From Mesorhizobium sp. B1-1-8 (GTDB lineage Bacteria > Pseudomonadota > Alphaproteobacteria > Rhizobiales > Rhizobiaceae), in assembly GCF_006442795.2 (NCBI RefSeq), contig NZ_CP083956.1:3697501-3761500 (forward strand): a stretch of DNA of 64,000 bases, written 5' to 3'. The notes beneath the pieces were generated by a model. It did not search any database, was not told the DNA's origin, and worked only from the letters and a program-made list of their open reading frames with translations. A program made the position numbers and the translations under genes. Shown here piece after piece: positions 1 through 8,675 of this stretch (positions are counted from its first letter, which is position 1; each line of letters opens with the position of its first letter).

Positions 1-151
1 GACGCGACCGAAGCGGTGCGCTCGCCCTCAAGTTGAGCGCGATATCAGGCGCCGCCGCAGAGGTGCTCGGCATCCGGCAAGACCCAGCTGCCCATTGCCG
101 CGGTAGTTTAAGCAAAATCCGGGTGGCACGAAACAGCCCTGTGGCCCGGTG
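1..151. other. window edge, no assignable gene
   Basis: About 150 bases before the first recognisable gene. One forward frame stays open from the window edge to about base 180, where it overlaps the end of the convergent gene. Its translation shows no family I recognise, so it could be the tail of an upstream gene or chance coding potential in GC-rich DNA. Confidence 0.3.
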
Positions 152-406
152 CTACTTGGATTCCCCGGTCACCGGATCATAGGTGATTTGAACCTTGGCC
201 TTGTCGGTGGTGTAATAGGTTACGGTATAGCCGTCGCTGTCCCAGTCGACCTCCTTCACATAACGGAAGTCCTTTCGCTGCTCGACCTTGGCGATGATTT
301 CGGAAAGCTTCTTGGCTTTTTCCGGCGGCAGCGGTTGCTCTTCCGCCGCCAATGCCGGGCCGAAAAAAAGAACCGCAACAGCGGTTGCCAAAACAACAGT
401 ACGCAT
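152..406 (-). CDS. small exported PepSY-like protein
   Basis: Encodes 84 residues. Residues 1-20 form a signal peptide with a hydrophobic core and a cleavage site after ALA, so the mature protein should be periplasmic. The rest has the PepSY-like pattern: a helical stretch (KLSEIIAKVEQR) followed by beta strands with a tryptophan-aspartate turn (VDWDSDGYTVTYYTT) and a final strand ending in YDPVTGE. Such domains are usually small inhibitory or binding modules; no partner is adjacent. The start at 406 has GAGGG five bases upstream and places the signal peptide at the N-terminus; a longer reading frame upstream would bury it. Confidence 0.7.
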   Translation of the reverse strand: MRTVVLATAVAVLFFGPALAAEEQPLPPEKAKKLSEIIAKVEQRKDFRYVKEVDWDSDGYTVTYYTTDKAKVQITYDPVTGESK

Positions 407-825
407 GACCGCCCTCAATCTCGTATTGGCATGGGTGCGCTGGAAAACTCGCATGCCTGCCCGTTGGTTCCGCCAGGAGCGCACAACGCCTGCTCCAGAG
501 CCAACTCGGCAGGGTCGATGTCAAGCCCGGCAGCGTGTTCATTCGCGAAAGCTGAAATGAACAAAGCGGCGAGATTCCAATACGTAAGGACGTCGCTGCG
601 ATCTGGTGCTTCAGGTAACGAACAGCTAACCATGCGTGCGGCGACGCGCTGCGCTCTATTAGCGGATCGTGGTAGAGCTTTTGGCGAGACCCTGTTAGAG
701 TTCTGCACATAACAAGGTGGCAACGGCACGCTGTGCCTGCCGAGGACTTTTCCTCGGCAAACGGCGAAGTGTTCAAGAGCGGAGTCGCCTGTTCTGGACC
801 GAAAACAGGGACCGGGGGCTCGATC
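407..825. other. intergenic, no gene supported
   Basis: About 420 bases between the divergent PepSY-like gene and the cyclase gene. Several frames are open, but none has a convincing ribosome-binding site or a recognisable product. It presumably carries the promoters of both flanking genes; no clear operator is visible. Confidence 0.5.
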
Positions 826-2673
826 ATGGCTGAACGGAATTATACCCGTCAGCTTGCGACGATCATTTCGATCGATGCCGTAGGCTTTTCACGGCTGATG
901 GGCATCGACGACGAACTTGCCGTCGCTGCCTTCGAGGAAAGGCGCGACATCATCGCCGACAGCTGCGGCGCCTTTGGCGGGCGCACCTTCGGCGACGCAG
1001 GCGACAGCGTGATGGCCGAATTCGGCAATCCGATTGAAGCCCTGCGGGCGGCTTTCGACTTCCAGGACCGGATCGTGGCGCTGAATGCCTCGGTCGCCGA
1101 GGAGATGCGCATGCCGTTTCGGGCCGGCATCAACACCGGCGACGTCATCGTCCGCGAGGGCCGCCTTTATGGCGACGACGTCAATATCGCCGCCAGGATC
1201 CAGGAATTCGCCCCGCGTGACGGTCTCGCCCTTTCGGAGACGACATGGCATCACGTGAAGGACAAGACGGCGGCGGCTTTCACCGATCTCGGCGAATTCA
1301 TGTTGAAGAACATCGCCTTGCCGGTGCGCGTCCTGATTGCCGGCCGCAACGCCAATGGCGCCTCGACGACGGCAGCGCCGCTGGCAGCAATTCCGGTCGC
1401 TCCCGCGCACAGCCGGCCAGCTCCCAAGGGTCCGCCGGCGATCGCGGTGCTGCCGTTCCAGGGCGACGGAAGCGAAGCCGATGTCGGTTATATGGCCGAC
1501 GGCATTGCCGAGGACATCATCTACGGCCTCTCCAACACCCGTTGGCTTTCGGTTATCGCCAAGGGCTCCAGCTTCCAGTTTCGCGACGACAGCCTGGGAA
1601 CCAGGGTCATCGGCAATGCGCTCGGCGCCCGCTACATCGTCGGCGGCACGCTGACCGGCTATGGCGGGCAGATCCGCCTCAACGCCTCGCTCACCGATAC
1701 ATCCAACGGGCGGCTCGTATGGTCGCAGCGCTTCGACCGCGCCCTCGGCGACATCTTCAGCCTGCGCGACCAGGTCGGCAGCGAGATCGTTTCCATCCTC
1801 GACAAGGAAGTCGACCGGGCCGAGCAGGCGCGGACCTTCCAGGTGCCATGGGAGAGCCTTGAAACCTGGCAATTGGTGCGGCGCGGCCGCTGGCACATGA
1901 ACCGGCGCACCCGCAGCGACACCGAACTTGCGCTCGAATTCTTCGAAAAGGCCTATCGGGAGGACCCGAATTCCAGCGCGGTGCTGAACGAGCTGGCCTG
2001 GTGGTATTTCTGGCGGGCGTGGCTGCGTTTCGGCGACAGCGACGATCTGGACAAGGTCGAAACGTTCGCGCGCAAGGCGCTGCTTATGGACAGCCTCGAT
2101 GCACGTCCACATGCGCATCTCGGCGTCGCCGACATCATGCGCGGACGGCCGGCATCGGCGGTCGAGCATCTCGAGGAAGCTATACACATCAATCCGAGCT
2201 TTGCCTTCGCACGCTCGGCGATGGGCAGCGCCCTCCTGTTGCTCGGCGATGCCGCCGGCGCGATACCGTTCTTCCTCGACACCGAGCGGTTGAGCCCGTT
2301 CGACCTCTACCGCTTCCACAATCTGGGCGAACTTGCCGCCGCCTACTGCTTCGTCGAGGACTGGCCGGCGGCAATCGCCAACGCCAACCGTTCGCTCAAC
2401 CTGTCGCCAGGCTATTTTTACGCTAGGTTCCTGAAGATCGGCGCCCTGATGCGAAGCGGCCGTCGCGAGGAGGCGACGCGCGAACTTGCCATTTTCGCGA
2501 CCAGGCATCCCGATTTTTCGGAGCAGAGGATTCGCTGGATACCGTTCACCGACACGGCCAAGAACGATTTTCTGATCGCGAATTTCGATCAGGCCAAGTC
2601 CGCTGCAACATTACCCGCCGAACATGGAACGACTGTGAAAAAATTCACATACGCCGGACCGACGGAAACCTAG
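826..2673 (+). CDS. class III adenylate/guanylate cyclase with TolB-like and TPR regions
   Basis: Encodes 615 residues. Residues about 9-175 are a class III nucleotide cyclase domain with metal-binding aspartates at D17 (IDAVGFS) and D60 (GDSVMAEF) and the transition-state pair N120 and R124 in VNIAARI. Residues about 205-360 match the TolB-like region common in rhizobial cyclases (AIAVLPF, then YMADGIAEDIIYGL). Residues about 380-600 are helical TPR repeats. The family makes a cyclic nucleotide, usually cAMP; the lysine that normally selects adenine is replaced by G56, so the product is uncertain. GGGGG lies eight bases before the chosen ATG. The P450-DyP fusion gene follows 55 bases downstream on the same strand, so co-transcription is likely. 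Confidence 0.88.
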   Translation: MAERNYTRQLATIISIDAVGFSRLMGIDDELAVAAFEERRDIIADSCGAFGGRTFGDAGDSVMAEFGNPIEALRAAFDFQDRIVALNASVAEEMRMPFRAGINTGDVIVREGRLYGDDVNIAARIQEFAPRDGLALSETTWHHVKDKTAAAFTDLGEFMLKNIALPVRVLIAGRNANGASTTAAPLAAIPVAPAHSRPAPKGPPAIAVLPFQGDGSEADVGYMADGIAEDIIYGLSNTRWLSVIAKGSSFQFRDDSLGTRVIGNALGARYIVGGTLTGYGGQIRLNASLTDTSNGRLVWSQRFDRALGDIFSLRDQVGSEIVSILDKEVDRAEQARTFQVPWESLETWQLVRRGRWHMNRRTRSDTELALEFFEKAYREDPNSSAVLNELAWWYFWRAWLRFGDSDDLDKVETFARKALLMDSLDARPHAHLGVADIMRGRPASAVEHLEEAIHINPSFAFARSAMGSALLLLGDAAGAIPFFLDTERLSPFDLYRFHNLGELAAAYCFVEDWPAAIANANRSLNLSPGYFYARFLKIGALMRSGRREEATRELAIFATRHPDFSEQRIRWIPFTDTAKNDFLIANFDQAKSAATLPAEHGTTVKKFTYAGPTET

Positions 2674-2728
2674 GCCATGAGGTTGCCGGCATCGCATTGA
2701 CGTGGACAGCCGGGGGGCTCGAACGCGC

Positions 2729-5700
2729 ATGATCAAGATCAAATATTTCGCCGCTGTGCGGGCAGCCCAGAAAAGCCAACGCCCTATCGCCGAAATGCCG
2801 CCGTTCGACATCAACCGGCTTCGTTCCAAGGACGGCCTTGCGTCCCGCATCGCAGGCTTCTTTCTCAGCGATCCGCGCTGGCTGCTGGCGCTGCTGCGCC
2901 GTTTCTGGCCGAACCTTGCATTCGGCAATTTCCTGCTCGTCACCAAGGGCGCCGACGTGCGCGACATACTGGAGCGCGGCGATGAATTCGAAACGCCCTA
3001 TGGGCCGGAAATGGCGGAACTGGCAAGAGGGTCGAACTTCATTCTCGGCATGCAGGACGGCGCCGCGTACCGGCAGATGAAATCGGCAGTGCTGAGTGCG
3101 TTTCCGCCGGCGGAAGTCGAAAGCGCCGTCAGGCCGATCGCCGAGCGGCATTCGCGCGACATCATGACCCGCGCCAGTCCCGGCTTCGACGCCATTGCCG
3201 GACTGATGAAGATCGTGCCGGTGCGCATCTGCCGCGACTATTTCGGCCTCGAGATCGACGACGAGACCGAGTTCGCCGACTGGTCGATCTCGCTCAGCGC
3301 GCTGTTCTTTTCCGACCCGACGGCCAGCGCCACCACGCGCCAGCTGGCGATCGTCGGCGGTGACCGGCTGATCAAGGTCATCGACCGCTCCATCGCCGCG
3401 ATCAGGGACAAAGGCGGCAAGGACGACCGGTCTCTGGGCCGTCTCGTCGCGCTTATGGACCAGGGGCGCCTATCGCTGGCCGATCTCCACTCCATCATGC
3501 TCGGCATGATCGCCGGCTTTGTTCCGACCAATGTGCTTGCCGGCGGCAATTGCCTGGAGGTGATCCTGTCGCGGCCCGATGCGCGTCAGGCTGTCGATGC
3601 GGCGCTTGCCGCAAACAGCACCGAGAAGCTCGACCGGGCGGTGCTCGAGGCCATGCGTTTCAAGCCGATCTGGGTCGGCCCATGGCGTTATACCGCGCGC
3701 GACGCGACCATCGGCAAGGGGACGCGTCGCGAGCGGCTGGTGAAGGCCGGAACGGTGGTGATGCCGGCGACGCTCTCGGCCATGTTCGATCCTGAAATCG
3801 TGCAAAGGCCAAACGAGTTCGATACGTCGCGTCCGCATCGCGACTATATGGTTTTCGGCCACGGCATTCATCTGTGCATCGGCGCCGAGATTGCCCGCAT
3901 CCAGATCGGCGAATGCATTCGCGCCCTGTTCAGCAAGCCGAAACTCAGCCGCATGCGCGGCAGGGCCGGAAAAATGGTCAATGTCGGCGCCTATCCGGCG
4001 AGCCTCAAGGTCGATTTCGAACGCTCGAAGTTCAGCCGCACGGTCGATCAGTCCATGGTGACTGTGGTCTGCCCGGTCAGGCGCGGGGTGCCGCTCGATG
4101 CCGCGCGCGACAAGGTCGAAGCGCTCGGCAATCCGGCAATCGACGAGCTTGGCCAGGCGCTCGACACGGTCGGCTCAATCCATTTCACCAGCCTGGCCGT
4201 CGCCGCCACCGGCAAGGACGAGGCGTCGGGCCTCGAATCCGGAGCGCTGGTATTTGAAATCTCCGGCGACGGCAGCGCCGATGACGTCATTGCAGCGCTC
4301 ACGCATGCCATCGGGCAGCGGCTGAGGCCGATCTTCAGGGACGTGTGCGGCCTGCCCGACGGCGACTCGCTGGAGGACTTCCTGAAGAAGCACCACATCG
4401 AGATATCGCCGTCCTTCGGCAGCACTGCCGGGCTGGTTTTTTCGGGTACGCCGGGGCACTCGGTGCAGCGCATCAGGGCCGAGGCCAAGCTTGCCGACAG
4501 CGTGCGCGATATCGCCGAAAGGCCGCGCACCGGCACCGGCGACGCTCCAGCGGTGCTCGCCGAGGCGCGCCGCCATGTCCAGGCGCTGGGGACGTTCCCC
4601 TGGGCTTTCGAGCCGGCCGAGAGTCTCCTGGAAAGGCCGCCGGGGCGGTGGTGGAACGCCTTTAAGACGACGCTGCTGGTCCCGCCGGTTCTCGCGACGC
4701 TGGCGATACTCCTGGCTGCCGGCTGGTATATGACTTACCACCTGGTATTCGGGAGGGTTGTCGACATAAGCTCGATCTCGGTCACCGGCATAGCCATCGC
4801 CGTGACTTCTCTTGTGCTGGCACTGGCCGGATTGTTGATTTTCGCGATGCTGTTGGCGCTTCTGGGCCTATGGCTGCTGCAACGCCTCGATGACCGGGAC
4901 CAGCCGCAAAACACCTCGATCGGGATAGAGGCGCTGGACAGGATCCTCGCCCATGAGGACCACGCCGCCCAAAACCATCTGACGGCGATCTCGACGATGA
5001 AGGCCGGCATCCTGCGGCGGCTGGCGCTCAGGTTTTCCTTCTACCTGATCTCGATAGCAGCGCAGAAAGTGTTCAAGCCGGGCTTTCTCGCTACCATCAA
5101 CACCATCCATTTCGCCCGCTGGGTGCTGCTCCCCGGCTCCAATAAGCTGATGTTTTTCTCCAACTATGGCGGCAGCTGGGAAAGCTATCTGGAGGACTTC
5201 ATCGCCAAGGCATCCGAAGGCCTGACCGGCGTGTGGAGCAACACCGAGGGCTATCCGCGCACACGCTTGCTCTTTCTCGACGGCGCGCGCGACGGCGACC
5301 GCTTCAAGCGCTGGGCGCGGCGCCAGCAGGTGCCGACCCTGTTCTGGTACTCCGCCTACCCGGATCTCAACACCACGCGCATCCGCATCAACTCCAGGAT
5401 CAGGCGCGGCATTGCATCGGCCACCGGCAATGAGGCGCGCGACTGGCTGAGCCTGTTCGGCTCCTTGCCGCGTCCGCAGGCGAGGGCCGCGGACGCGGCA
5501 AGTCCCTCCACGCCACGTGCTTGGCCGGTTGAAGAGCTGGAATCCGGCGAGATCCAGTCGATCTTCTTTGGCCCTTTCGGCGCGCTGGGTTATGCGCATA
5601 TGCTGGCCATCCAAGTGCCCGAGAACCTGCCGAAAACCAAGCGCAAGGCCTGGCTGGATTTCGTCATCGCGCAAACGAGTTTCGGCGACGGCGTGCCTGC

Positions 5701-7039
5701 CGAACGAGCCATGACGGTGGCCTTCGGCCCTAAAGGACTCAAGCGGCTGGGGCTGGAAGGCGGCGTCGACGACGATCCGCTGGACACGTTCCCCGTCGCC
5801 TTTCGCCACGGCATGGGCAATCCCGAGCGCAGCCGCATCCTCGACGAAACCGGCCCCGACGCACCCGACAAATGGCAGTGGGGCTCGCTTGAAAAGCCGG
5901 TGGACGCGGTCATCGTCTGCTATGCGGGCAGGCCGGATAGCCTGAAGACCGAGATTGCCGCGGCGAAGCGGCAGACGACCGGGGCGGGGATGAAAATCGT
6001 CGCTGAACTGCCGCTCGTCATAAACCGTGAACCGCCAAAGGACGGCGCGAAAGCTCCTCAGACTGCAAAGGGTGACGAAGCCGCAAGGCATAGCGGCAAG
6101 CCAGAGCGCCCCCGCGCGTACGAGCATTTCGGCTTTGTCGATGGCGTCTCGCAGCCGGTCGTGCGGGGCACGGCGCGCGCCAACAAGGGTGCGGCGCCCA
6201 TGCATCTGGTCGCGCCGGGCGAATTCCTGTTCGGCTATCGCGACGAGCACGGCTTCTATCCGGCTTCGCCCTCGGTGCGGGCAGCGCAGGACCGCACCGG
6301 CATCCTGTCGCAGGTGCGGCGCAACCGGCAGGTTCCCGGCCAGCCGCCGCCGCCGCGCGACTTCGGACGCAACGGCTCCTTCCTTGTCGTGCGGCAGTTC
6401 GAACAGCATGTCGAATTGTTCGACAGTTATTGCAGGCAGGCGGCGGCGCGGGCCGCCCGCGAGACCGCCGATCCGGCCATCACACCCCACTGGGTCGCCG
6501 CCAAGATGCTCGGCCGCTGGCAGGACGGCAGCTCGCTGGTACGCAATCCCGACGGTCGTCAGGGCCGCGGCGCGGACAACGACTTCGCCTTCGGCGCCGA
6601 GGATCCGCAAGGGCATCGCTGCCCGCTCGGTTCGCATATACGCCGTTCCAACCCGCGCGATTCGCTTGGCGAGGACCGCGAGACGCAGATCGCGATCGGC
6701 AAGCGCCACCGCATCCTGCGCGTCGGCCGCACCTATGAGAAGAAGGGCAAGGACGGGAAGGTCGAGAAAGGCCTTCTCTTCATGTGCCTCAACGCCGACA
6801 TCGAGCGTCAGTACGAATTCATGCAGCAGACCTGGGTTTCGTCGAGCTCGTTCCAGGGCCTTGTCGGCGAAAAGGACCCGATGATCGGCGCACGCAACGG
6901 CGATGGCCGGTTCTCGATCCCGTCTTGGGAGAAGGTCACGGTGCTGAAGGATATGCCGCAGTTCGTCACCACAAAGGGCGGCGGCTATTTCTTCATGCCG
7001 AGCCGCTCGGCACTGCGCTACCTGATTTCACGGCTTTGA
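2729..7039 (+). CDS. cytochrome P450 - membrane linker - DyP-type peroxidase fusion
   Basis: Encodes 1436 residues. Residues 1 to about 430 are a cytochrome P450: ExxR at E307-R310 and the heme-thiolate motif FGHGIHLCIG with ligand C383. The I-helix motif reads GFVPTN (263-268) without the usual acid-threonine pair. Residues about 430-630 are unassigned. Two hydrophobic helices lie near 641-675 and 681-716. An unassigned region (about 720-1000) contains HFARWVLLPGSNKLMFFSNY. The C-terminal part is a DyP-type heme peroxidase with GFVDG (catalytic D1138) and proximal heme histidine H1303 in GSHIRR. Two heme enzymes in one membrane-tethered chain suggest a peroxide- or hydroperoxide-linked oxidation; the substrate is unknown. 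A GTG at 2702 is possible, but the ATG at 2729 has GGGGGG about 11 bases upstream. Confidence 0.88.
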   Translation: MIKIKYFAAVRAAQKSQRPIAEMPPFDINRLRSKDGLASRIAGFFLSDPRWLLALLRRFWPNLAFGNFLLVTKGADVRDILERGDEFETPYGPEMAELARGSNFILGMQDGAAYRQMKSAVLSAFPPAEVESAVRPIAERHSRDIMTRASPGFDAIAGLMKIVPVRICRDYFGLEIDDETEFADWSISLSALFFSDPTASATTRQLAIVGGDRLIKVIDRSIAAIRDKGGKDDRSLGRLVALMDQGRLSLADLHSIMLGMIAGFVPTNVLAGGNCLEVILSRPDARQAVDAALAANSTEKLDRAVLEAMRFKPIWVGPWRYTARDATIGKGTRRERLVKAGTVVMPATLSAMFDPEIVQRPNEFDTSRPHRDYMVFGHGIHLCIGAEIARIQIGECIRALFSKPKLSRMRGRAGKMVNVGAYPASLKVDFERSKFSRTVDQSMVTVVCPVRRGVPLDAARDKVEALGNPAIDELGQALDTVGSIHFTSLAVAATGKDEASGLESGALVFEISGDGSADDVIAALTHAIGQRLRPIFRDVCGLPDGDSLEDFLKKHHIEISPSFGSTAGLVFSGTPGHSVQRIRAEAKLADSVRDIAERPRTGTGDAPAVLAEARRHVQALGTFPWAFEPAESLLERPPGRWWNAFKTTLLVPPVLATLAILLAAGWYMTYHLVFGRVVDISSISVTGIAIAVTSLVLALAGLLIFAMLLALLGLWLLQRLDDRDQPQNTSIGIEALDRILAHEDHAAQNHLTAISTMKAGILRRLALRFSFYLISIAAQKVFKPGFLATINTIHFARWVLLPGSNKLMFFSNYGGSWESYLEDFIAKASEGLTGVWSNTEGYPRTRLLFLDGARDGDRFKRWARRQQVPTLFWYSAYPDLNTTRIRINSRIRRGIASATGNEARDWLSLFGSLPRPQARAADAASPSTPRAWPVEELESGEIQSIFFGPFGALGYAHMLAIQVPENLPKTKRKAWLDFVIAQTSFGDGVPAERAMTVAFGPKGLKRLGLEGGVDDDPLDTFPVAFRHGMGNPERSRILDETGPDAPDKWQWGSLEKPVDAVIVCYAGRPDSLKTEIAAAKRQTTGAGMKIVAELPLVINREPPKDGAKAPQTAKGDEAARHSGKPERPRAYEHFGFVDGVSQPVVRGTARANKGAAPMHLVAPGEFLFGYRDEHGFYPASPSVRAAQDRTGILSQVRRNRQVPGQPPPPRDFGRNGSFLVVRQFEQHVELFDSYCRQAAARAARETADPAITPHWVAAKMLGRWQDGSSLVRNPDGRQGRGADNDFAFGAEDPQGHRCPLGSHIRRSNPRDSLGEDRETQIAIGKRHRILRVGRTYEKKGKDGKVEKGLLFMCLNADIERQYEFMQQTWVSSSSFQGLVGEKDPMIGARNGDGRFSIPSWEKVTVLKDMPQFVTTKGGGYFFMPSRSALRYLISRL

Positions 7040-7058
7040 TTCGGGGTCTGGAAATTGG

Positions 7059-7745
7059 TCAACCGTCGTCCTGCGAATCGGCGATCTGGTTCAAGGCGGC
7101 GGCGTTGGTTATGCGCAGTCCGCCGCGCTTGATGGCGATCATCTGCCGGTTGCGCCAGTCGTTGAGCGCCTTGTTGACCGATTCGCGCGTCGCGCCGAGG
7201 AACTCGCCGAGCTCCGACTGGGAAATCGGAATCCAGCCGGCAGGATCAGCCATGACACCGCTCAGGAATACCAGCCGCTTCGCCAGCCTGGCTTCGATGC
7301 CGAAAAAGGCCTGGTCGCCCAGTTCGCCGCTGACCCAGCGCAGCCGGGCGCACAGCAACCCGATCATGGCGCGCGCGAGCGGCGGGTTTTTCTCAATGCG
7401 ATCAAATAGTTGAGCGCGACTGAGGGAAACCAGCTCGCAGGCTGTGAGGCAGATCGCGGTCGCCGTTCGCGGTCGTCCGTCGAGCGCGCCGATCTCGCCG
7501 ACAAGGCTGCGCGAGAGCTCGATATTGGCCACCAGCTTCTGGCCGCCCGGCGAATAGATCGAGATTTCGACGTTGCCGTTCAACACACCGTAGATGCGGT
7601 CGGCGGCATCTTCCTGGACGAACAGATGCTGGCCGGCGGCATAACGTTCGACCTTGCAGCCGGCAAAAAGCAGGTCGAAGTGACCGGGATCGATCCGCGC
7701 CAGGCGCGACAATGCGCTCCGGTCATCCGCGCCGGCTGTGGACAT
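7059..7745 (-). CDS. Crp/Fnr-family transcriptional regulator
   Basis: Encodes 228 residues: an N-terminal cyclic-nucleotide-binding beta barrel and a C-terminal winged helix-turn-helix (about residues 165-215, ISQSELGEFLGATRESVNKAL). The phosphate-binding cassette reads GEIGALDGRPRTATA, which fits cAMP-binding Crp-like proteins (GE, then R-T/S-A). There is no N-terminal cysteine cluster, so it is not an oxygen-sensing Fe-S FNR. The gene converges on the P450-DyP gene with only 19 bases between stops, and a cyclase lies beyond, which suggests but does not prove a local cAMP circuit. The start was taken at MSTAGADD because upstream sequence shows no family character. Confidence 0.85.
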   Translation of the reverse strand: MSTAGADDRSALSRLARIDPGHFDLLFAGCKVERYAAGQHLFVQEDAADRIYGVLNGNVEISIYSPGGQKLVANIELSRSLVGEIGALDGRPRTATAICLTACELVSLSRAQLFDRIEKNPPLARAMIGLLCARLRWVSGELGDQAFFGIEARLAKRLVFLSGVMADPAGWIPISQSELGEFLGATRESVNKALNDWRNRQMIAIKRGGLRITNAAALNQIADSQDDG

Positions 7746-8300
7746 GATGCGATTCCGCCTCTCTTCGAGGGGGAATTGTAGGACAAGTGCGTGCTCGATC
7801 AAAGCTTCCTCTCCTTCGTGACGGCATTGCGGATGCAATGCCTCTCGGCCGGTCACGAAACAGTCGTGGGCGCTTCGTGAGCCGGCAAATTTCAGCGAAC
7901 GAAAGGCAGGTCTGGCGGAACCATGCCCAAATATTCGAAACGCCATCCGCGCGCGTGGCGGGAGGTGGCCATCGCACGCGGACAGCAAAACTGAAAATGG
8001 TTAGGTGCTCGATAGCCCCTGTCGAGGAACGACCCCATTTTCAGGTTCGGGAAGCCCATCTCAGAACCTGTGCATCGCGCAAAGGGTCATCGCCACCCGG
8101 GTGCGGTTATCTGTGCGCGTTTCTCCCGCGCCGTATGTGAAGGCATTCACAGAAGTGCGTCCCGCGCGGCGCGATTGTCATTTTAGCAGCGAGGGCACTT
8201 TGTTCATATTCCGCGGCCAATTGTCGAAACTCGAAAACTGCTTTATGGAGCGATCGGCTGATTGAGGGCGGCCATCCATCCTGTTTGCGTAGGTTGCCCC
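7746..8300. other. intergenic region with one inverted repeat
   Basis: About 555 bases between the divergent Crp-family gene and a small membrane-protein gene. No convincing coding frame is visible. It carries a perfect 10-base inverted repeat, CTGAAAATGG (7991-8000) and CCATTTTCAG (8035-8044), separated by 34 bases. I see no consensus Crp or FNR site. Confidence 0.5.
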
Positions 8301-8471
8301 ATGCCCGATGAATTCTCGCGCATAATCGCATTTCTTGCTGTGGTCATGGCCCTGCTGTTCGCCGGGATTCATTTTCATCACGGCAACATCTTGGCCACCC
8401 TCTACTTCATGACCGGCGCCATCCTGGTGACGGCCGTGACGCATCTGAATGTGCGCAGAGGTCTGATTTAA
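8301..8471 (+). CDS. small hydrophobic membrane protein, function unknown
   Basis: Encodes 56 residues. After a short polar start (MPDEFSR) there are two hydrophobic stretches, about residues 8-24 and 30-47, separated by FHHGN, so a two-helix inner-membrane protein is likely. AGGTTG lies about eight bases before the ATG. I recognise no family. The gene stands alone, about 200 bases before the paoABC operon. Confidence 0.5.
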   Translation: MPDEFSRIIAFLAVVMALLFAGIHFHHGNILATLYFMTGAILVTAVTHLNVRRGLI

Positions 8472-8617
8472 CAGCCACGCCAGTGTGGACGGCTCCAGTG
8501 TCAAATCGCGGCAGGGCAAAGCTGTCGCGTTCGAGCCTGCGTGTCCGGACTAGAAGTCGGTGTGCGCGCACAGAGTCAAACTTTTGTGAGATACCGGGAT
8601 TCTGCACGGGGACGTTC

Positions 8618-8642
8618 GGAACAATGCTCCGGCTGGATGGTT
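8618..8642 (+). promoter_or_regulatory. EcfG-like (general stress response) promoter
   Basis: GGAAC (8618-8622), a 16-base spacer and GGTT (8639-8642) match the alphaproteobacterial EcfG consensus GGAAC-N16/17-cGTT except for the first base of the -10 box. Predicted transcription would start about 25 bases before the paoA ATG. No EcfG, PhyR or NepR gene is in the window. Confidence 0.45.
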
Positions 8643-8675
8643 AGCGCCAATGATCAGCCAGCCATGGAGCGAGCC

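Noticed and set aside
415-729. Minus-strand frame of 104 codons upstream of the PepSY-like gene
   Set aside because: No family resemblance, no good start signal, and it would occupy the likely promoter region.
889-2508. 539-codon minus-strand open frame antisense to the cyclase gene
   Set aside because: It mirrors a well-supported gene with high third-position GC, has no family motif and no ribosome-binding site.
4868-6709. 613-codon minus-strand open frame inside the P450-DyP gene
   Set aside because: Arg/Ala-rich translation without domain character; a typical antisense shadow in GC-rich DNA.
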